The position numbers were made by a program, and so were the translations under genes. Of a stretch of DNA of 7,788 nt, positions 3,949 to 7,788 are shown in pieces. Under the pieces are notes generated by a model. The model had not been told where the DNA came from. It saw only the letters and a program-made list of their open reading frames with translations, and did not search any database. Position 1 is the stretch's first letter; every line of letters begins with the position of its first letter. Source of the DNA: JBQTIU01 sp052387815 (lineage in GTDB: Bacteria; Pseudomonadota; Alphaproteobacteria; CACIAM-22H2). The stretch is from contig JBQTIU010000033.1 of the NCBI GenBank assembly GCA_052387815.1, forward strand, positions 1 to 7,788. Reading direction: 5' to 3'.

Positions 3949-6846
3949 ATGCGACATGCGACCCTCTCCGCCCTGATCGGCGCATCCCTTGTGCTGGCGC
4001 TGGCCGGCCCGTCGGCCGCCCAGCAGATCCAGGTCGGCGTGACCAGCGCGGTCAACCCGCAGGCGATGGGAACGCCGCCGGCCGCGGCGGCCCGGACGCT
4101 GGTGGTCGGCGACCGCCTGATCTTCAACGAGCGCATCACGACCACGGAGAGCGGCCAGACCCAACTGCTGTTCCTCGACCAGTCGGCGCTCACGGTCGGG
4201 CCCAATTCCGATCTCGTGCTCGACGAGTTCGTGTACGACGCCAAGGCCGGCACCGGGCGGATGGCGGCGACGGTGACGCGCGGGGTGTTCCGCTATGTCG
4301 GCGGCAAGCTGAGCAAGGCGGAGGGCGCCGTGCAGATCGCCACCCCGGTCGGCGTGGTCGGCATCCGCGGCGCCGTGGCCGCGATCAGCGTCGCGGCGGG
4401 GACCGGGCGGACCCAGGCGACCCTGCTGTTCGGCAAGGAGCTGACCTTGCGCCGGCCGGACGGCGCGGTCGACCGCCTCACGCGCGCCGGCTTCGTCCTC
4501 GACGCGGCCGGGACCGCCGCGGTGGCGCCGGGGGCGGGCGCGCCGGCCGCCGCGCCCGGCGCCGGCCCCGGGGACGACACCCCGCCGCCGGTCGTCATCC
4601 GCAAGGCATCGTCGGACGAGATCAAGGCCCACAACGCGCAGCTCGACGGCCAGGCCGGGCGGACCGGCGGGGGGCGCGAGACGCCCACCGACACCCGCGT
4701 CGCCGGCTCCGGCATCGACCAGGTCAATTCCGCGGCGGTGCCAAGCACGATCGCGCCGCCGTCGGACACGCCGCCGGCGAGCGAACCGGCGCGCTCGACC
4801 GCAACCAGCACCGAGGTCGCCAGGCCCCAGGAGGCGAGCCAGACCGCCAGTACCACCGCGACCGCGACGACCACGGGCGGCACCACGACGACCGGCACCA
4901 CGACCACCGATACCACGACGACCACGACGACTACCACCACCACCACCACCACGACCACCACCACGACTACGCCGACGACGACCACCCCGACCACCCCGAC
5001 CACGCCCCCCGTGACCTTCTCCACCCCCTTCACCTATACCGGGCGCTACAAGCACACCGACAGCGGCAGCGGCGCCTTCGGCACCGTCACCGACTCGGTC
5101 GCCGCCAACAACCGCGCGTTCAGCGACATGCGGATCCAGAACGGCCGGCTTACCGCGACCGTCGGCGGATCCGCCCTCGATGTTCCGGTCGGGACCTTCG
5201 ATTCGCAGGGCCAGTTCGCGTTCGACAGCGCCGGCACCAGCTCGCCTCTGGGCCAGGTCCTGGGCAGCGGCTTCCTCAAGGAAAGCAGCCGCTTCGTCTA
5301 CCTGCAGCTCAACCAGGCAAGCGGGGCCGCCAACCGGGCGTTCGCCTTCGGCGGCACCTCGGTCTCGGCCTCGGAGCTGCTCGACCCCTCGACCTACACC
5401 GTGCGCGCTTTCAATCTGCAGCGCGACTTCATGCTCGACTCAAGCATCCCCTTCGTGCGCCGCGAGGCCGGCGGGGCGCTCGCCGATCCCGAGGTGAGCG
5501 CGTTGCTGGTCGCCACGCCGACCAGTGCCTCGGAGCCGGGGCGCGTCATGCAGGTCTCGCTCGTGGTCGAGGGCCAGGGCGCGAGCCAGAGCTCGGCGGT
5601 CGCGGTGATGACCGGCAACGTGTTCACCAACGCCGGCGGCAAGATCACGATCTCGGGCGGCACCACAGGTTCGGCGAGGCTCTCGGCGACCGATCAGCCG
5701 ATCTTCGTGGACACCAGCGTGTCCTCGGTGGCCGATGCCGCTGGCAACCAGTTGTTCGGCGCTACGAACGCGTGCTGCTTCGTGCTCGACCAGAATACTT
5801 ACTTCACGCCCACCTCGTCGACGACCCTCGCCCTGGAGCGCGCCGACGAGCATCGGGTCAACCAGGCGAACGTCAGGTACGCCTTCAACCACGTGGCGCT
5901 GCCGGGATCTACGTTTACTCCGATCGCCCGGACCAACCTCGACATGAACGGCTATGTCGGCGGCCTCGGCAAGACCCGCCTTTCGAGCGGCACGCTCCAG
6001 GGCCCCTACGCGATCGAAAATGCGACCGGCGCGCCCACGGACGTAAGCGTGCAGACGCGGGCCGCCGGCGGGCGGGTCGCCGCCTCGCTGGCCTTCCGGG
6101 CGGTGAGCGGCTCGGGATCCGACTTGACCTCGGCGACGGTGTCTTACGGCGGCCTGATCGGCAACGGAGTGACCGGCGTCCTTATCGACGACAGCAATTT
6201 CGTGGCGATTACCGCGGCGAATCCGACCAATCCGGGCGCCGAACCATTCGTCAACGCCAGCGTCAACGGCGCCGCCGCGGACGCGGACGGCTATATCATG
6301 TCTCCCGCCGTCATCGTCCGCGCGGCGCGCTATTTCCCCGGGGTGACGTTCTGCACCTGCGAGTTCCTGAGGTGGGGCGCCTGGGGGACGGATACCCAGG
6401 TCTTGAGCGGGACGAGCGCCGGGCGGCGCGAGCGCATCCACCTCGCGACCTTCGTGGCCGGGGTGCTGCCGAACCTGGTCGACATCCCGACCGTCGGCTC
6501 GGCCACCTATACCGGCCACGCCATCGGCCAGGTGTTCAACAACGGCGCCACCTATGGCGCGGCGGGCAACTTCCAGGGCACCTACAATTTCGCCCAGCGC
6601 AGCGGCGCCATCGCCATCGCCAACTTCGACGGACGCAATTATGCGGGCGGGTTCGGCGCGCCCCCGACCAACCTGCGCGACTTCACCGGCACGCTCACCG
6701 CGACGGGGGCCGGGGCGACGATCTCGGGGAACGTCGCCGGCTCGTTCTTCCGGGGCGGCGCCGATCCGGTGCAGGCGATGGGCGGCAATTTCAACCTCTC
6801 GGGCACCAACTACAGGGCGGGGGGGATCTTCGCCGCGCAGAAGTAG
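3949..6846 (+). CDS. Secreted FecR-domain protein with TbpB-like C-terminal barrel; probable Slam cargo
   Basis: A 965-residue exported protein. Residues 1-24 are a signal peptide (MRHATLSALIGASLVLALAG, cleavage after SAA); no lipobox Cys follows. A FecR domain spans about 50-148: LVVGDRLIFNERITT, then FLDQSALTVGPNSDLVL and IATPVGVVGIRGAV. There is no transmembrane segment before it and no sigma-factor gene nearby, so it is not a classical FecR regulator. An Ala/Pro/Gly-rich linker (190-215) and a Thr-rich tract (about 301-353, with 20 consecutive Thr at 322-341) lead into a beta-rich region from 357. Cys609-Cys610 and Cys802/Cys804 are the notable cysteines. Residues about 852-965 look like a TbpB-type small barrel (transferrin-binding-protein-like), with FQGTYNF, SGAIAIANF, ISGNVAGSFF and the ending MGGNFNLSGTNYRAGGIFAAQK condensed as GG-F...GG-IFAAQK. 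The adjacent Slam-like gene suggests export to the surface or medium. Ligand unknown. Confidence 0.82.
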   Translation: MRHATLSALIGASLVLALAGPSAAQQIQVGVTSAVNPQAMGTPPAAAARTLVVGDRLIFNERITTTESGQTQLLFLDQSALTVGPNSDLVLDEFVYDAKAGTGRMAATVTRGVFRYVGGKLSKAEGAVQIATPVGVVGIRGAVAAISVAAGTGRTQATLLFGKELTLRRPDGAVDRLTRAGFVLDAAGTAAVAPGAGAPAAAPGAGPGDDTPPPVVIRKASSDEIKAHNAQLDGQAGRTGGGRETPTDTRVAGSGIDQVNSAAVPSTIAPPSDTPPASEPARSTATSTEVARPQEASQTASTTATATTTGGTTTTGTTTTDTTTTTTTTTTTTTTTTTTTTPTTTTPTTPTTPPVTFSTPFTYTGRYKHTDSGSGAFGTVTDSVAANNRAFSDMRIQNGRLTATVGGSALDVPVGTFDSQGQFAFDSAGTSSPLGQVLGSGFLKESSRFVYLQLNQASGAANRAFAFGGTSVSASELLDPSTYTVRAFNLQRDFMLDSSIPFVRREAGGALADPEVSALLVATPTSASEPGRVMQVSLVVEGQGASQSSAVAVMTGNVFTNAGGKITISGGTTGSARLSATDQPIFVDTSVSSVADAAGNQLFGATNACCFVLDQNTYFTPTSSTTLALERADEHRVNQANVRYAFNHVALPGSTFTPIARTNLDMNGYVGGLGKTRLSSGTLQGPYAIENATGAPTDVSVQTRAAGGRVAASLAFRAVSGSGSDLTSATVSYGGLIGNGVTGVLIDDSNFVAITAANPTNPGAEPFVNASVNGAAADADGYIMSPAVIVRAARYFPGVTFCTCEFLRWGAWGTDTQVLSGTSAGRRERIHLATFVAGVLPNLVDIPTVGSATYTGHAIGQVFNNGATYGAAGNFQGTYNFAQRSGAIAIANFDGRNYAGGFGAPPTNLRDFTGTLTATGAGATISGNVAGSFFRGGADPVQAMGGNFNLSGTNYRAGGIFAAQK
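4912..4971 (+). repeat. ACN trinucleotide tract encoding 20 consecutive threonines
   Basis: Twenty successive ACN codons, including six ACC in a row at 4933-4950, lie inside the FecR/TbpB-like gene. ACN- and CCN-rich codons continue to about 5010 as a Thr/Pro linker. The 3-base unit means slippage would change linker length without breaking the frame. On the protein the tract joins the FecR domain to the beta-rich region and may be a flexible or O-glycosylated spacer (inference). Confidence 0.9.
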
Positions 6847-6925
6847 GGGCGGGTCTTACGACCCGCCCGCGGGCGGGTTTGAAACCGGCGAGGCGCGAGG
6901 CGCTGCCTCGCGGCCTCGCTCCTAC
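6843..6925. repeat. Composite palindromic repeat (alpha, hybrid, gamma) overlapping a stop codon
   Basis: The GTAGGGGC cap at 6843-6850 includes the TAG stop codon of the FecR/TbpB-like gene (6844-6846). It is followed by an alpha hairpin (GGGCGGGTC/GACCCGCCC-like around a TTAC loop), an alpha/beta hybrid (GGGCGGGTTT, G, AAACCGGC, 6871-6888) and a gamma hairpin ending in GCCTCGCTCCTAC. The last 42 bases match 1924-1965 almost exactly. Confidence 0.82.
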
Positions 6926-6938
6926 AGCGGCAGGGCTT

Positions 6939-6965
6939 TTGCGGCGGCCCCCGATGTGGTAATCT
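6939..6965 (+). promoter_or_regulatory. Weak candidate promoter before the two-helix membrane protein
   Basis: TTGCGG (6939-6944) and TAATCT (6960-6965) are separated by 15 bases, slightly short for a sigma-70 promoter. A second -10-like TAGAAT at 7006 has no -35 partner. The stretch 6926-7013 holds no gene. A promoter is expected here because the repeat block separates this gene from the previous one. Confidence 0.22.
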
Positions 6966-7013
6966 AGCGCCGCCATCGACATGCAACCGACCTCACGACC
7001 GAACGTAGAATAG

Positions 7014-7020
7014 AAAGGAA
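7014..7020 (+). promoter_or_regulatory. Ribosome binding site of the small membrane protein
   Basis: AAAGGAA lies 7 bases before ATG 7028, a good Shine-Dalgarno at the normal distance, and supports that start. Confidence 0.7.
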
Positions 7021-7027
7021 AGCGAAA

Positions 7028-7273
7028 ATGCCGTCATCGTTCACCATCCGGGCACTCAAGATCTTGTCGATCGCCGGCCTGGTCATCAACATCGGCGTGG
7101 TGCTGATGTTGCTGTTGATCGTCTTGTTCTGGCGCGACGCGGCGGAACACACTTGGGTCTCCTTGTGGTTCGTGTTCGCGGTCGGCATCCCGATGTTCGG
7201 GGCGCTGTTCGGAATCCTCAATGTCCGCGAGCACCTGAAGAACATCGAAGCATCGCTCGCCAAGCGGGCGTGA
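7028..7273 (+). CDS. Small two-helix inner-membrane protein, function unknown
   Basis: An 81-residue protein with two clear membrane helices: about 12-34 (ILSIAGLVINIGVVLMLLLIVLF region) and 46-65 (SLWFVFAVGIPMFGALFGIL region). They are joined by a short polar loop, WRDAAEHTW. The C-terminal tail NVREHLKNIEASLAKRA is amphipathic and basic, and probably cytoplasmic. It has a good ribosome-binding site and G/C-rich third codon positions, so the gene is real. Its stop overlaps a possible GTG start (7270) of the TadG-like gene in a GTGA junction, which suggests co-transcription and perhaps translational coupling. I recognise no family; a role in pilus assembly is possible only by its position. 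Confidence 0.8.
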   Translation: MPSSFTIRALKILSIAGLVINIGVVLMLLLIVLFWRDAAEHTWVSLWFVFAVGIPMFGALFGILNVREHLKNIEASLAKRA

Positions 7274-7278
7274 CCGCC

Positions 7279-7734
7279 ATGCGGCGCCCTCGCGCCGGTC
7301 GGCCGGAACGCGCGACGAGGAAGGGCGTCGCGGGGGCGCCCCTTTCCGCTTTGTTCTGCCGCCCCCGGAAACGGGACGGCGATCCGGCCGGCCGGCGCGC
7401 CGGGCTGTGGGCCGACCGGCGGGGCGTGCTCGCGGTGGTGTTCGGGCTCGCCATCGTGCCGATCCTGCTCGGGGTGGGTGCCGCGGTCGACATTTCGCGC
7501 GCGCTCGTGGTCCAGCACCGCCTGGCGGGAGCGATCGACGCGGCGGGGCTTGGCGTCGCCACCGCGCTCGCCCAGGGCACGAGCGAGGGGCTTATGACCA
7601 TCATGCAGAAGTACTTTGACGCCAACTATCCGGCGGCCCAGCTCGGCGTGCCGGGAGCCCTGGAGTTGACCGTCAGCGACAATGGCATCGCCATCGCCGC
7701 GACGGCCACCGTCGAAACGACGTTCATGCGGTAA
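7279..7734 (+). CDS. TadE/TadG-like pilus assembly protein, N-terminal part before a frameshift
   Basis: A 151-residue reading frame. After a basic, proline-rich N-terminus (1-46), RRGVLAVVFGLAIVPILLG begins a single membrane helix (about 49-70), followed by VDISRALVVQHRLAGAIDAAGLGVATAL. This is the hallmark of TadE/TadG-like proteins of the Flp (tight adherence) pilus: a one-helix anchor, then an aspartate and an amphipathic segment rich in Ala. The Glu at the fifth position seen in true TadE prepilins is Val here, so it fits the TadG/Tad-like branch better. Segment ATATVETTFMR (141-151) is where such proteins normally continue into a further domain, but a TAA follows directly. ATG 7279 was chosen; GTG 7270 overlaps the previous stop. 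Tad proteins of this branch are usually several hundred residues, so this is probably truncated by a frameshift. Confidence 0.7.
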   Translation: MRRPRAGRPERATRKGVAGAPLSALFCRPRKRDGDPAGRRAGLWADRRGVLAVVFGLAIVPILLGVGAAVDISRALVVQHRLAGAIDAAGLGVATALAQGTSEGLMTIMQKYFDANYPAAQLGVPGALELTVSDNGIAIAATATVETTFMR

Positions 7735-7788
7735 GCTGTTTGCCGGCAAAGACACGAACGTCAAGCTGAAGATCGGCGTCGTCCCCTT
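7733..7788 (+). pseudogene. Probable continuation of the TadG-like gene in a shifted frame (partial)
   Basis: If the T at 7732 is skipped, the frame runs on without a stop to the window edge and reads KLFAGKDTNVKLKIGVVP. Joined to the preceding TTFMR this gives a natural TadG-like transition into its next segment. It has no start codon of its own. This may be a genuine single-base insertion, a sequencing error, or chance over 18 codons; the remainder of the gene lies outside the window. Confidence 0.5.

Noticed and set aside
4293..5033. Minus-strand frame with a long poly-valine run
   Set aside because: This is the reverse complement of the threonine codon tract read in another frame, not a membrane protein.
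3760..5055. 431-codon minus-strand frame across the repeat array and the cargo 5' end
   Set aside because: Its ends are translated palindromes (VGAGFKPAHGR, NPPLRN) and the rest is low-complexity Arg/Gly; no start signal or domain.
3942..6962. 1006-codon + strand frame overlapping the cargo gene
   Set aside because: It lacks a signal peptide and domains, is Arg/His rich, and its ATG is one base from the Shine-Dalgarno. The frame starting at 3949 has clear FecR and TbpB-like features.

Overview
The window is very GC-rich with strong G/C bias at third codon positions. It carries secreted and envelope genes plus a TadG-like pilus gene, which suggests an alphaproteobacterium (Rhodospirillales-like or a related uncultured lineage). 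That placement is an inference from composition and gene content; there is no rRNA or other phylogenetic marker here. All genes I can support lie on the + strand.

Layout: (1) 1-92, the last 29 codons of an unidentified gene, followed by a strong intrinsic terminator at 146-175. (2) 390-1577, a predicted exported trypsin-like serine protease with an unassigned C-terminal half. (3) 1646-1879, a 77-residue protein of unknown function. (4) 2226-3617, a signal peptide, TPR helices and a C-terminal outer-membrane beta-barrel, the architecture of Slam / type XI secretion outer-membrane translocons (DUF560). (5) 3949-6846, a 965-residue secreted protein with an N-terminal FecR domain, a poly-threonine linker, a long beta-rich region and a C-terminal TbpB-like small barrel, which is the type of domain Slam proteins recognise. 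(6) 7028-7273, a small two-helix membrane protein. (7) 7279-7734, the N-terminus of a TadE/TadG-like protein that stops at an apparent frameshift, with the reading resuming in another frame to the window edge.

The first five genes are separated by spacers packed with one family of mosaic palindromic repeats. The family has end caps of the form GTAGGGGC...GCCCCTAC around three interchangeable hairpin modules. The densest block, 3636-3933, lies directly upstream of the FecR/TbpB-like gene. It is a tandem duplication that has copied that gene's Shine-Dalgarno and start region, so three copies exist and only the last has the real start codon.

The most coherent biological reading is a translocon-cargo pair: the TPR-barrel protein at 2226-3617 would export the FecR/TbpB-like protein encoded next to it. 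The cargo has no lipobox cysteine, so it would be released or non-covalently held rather than lipid-anchored. The serine protease upstream may belong to the same surface programme, but the sequence does not prove this.
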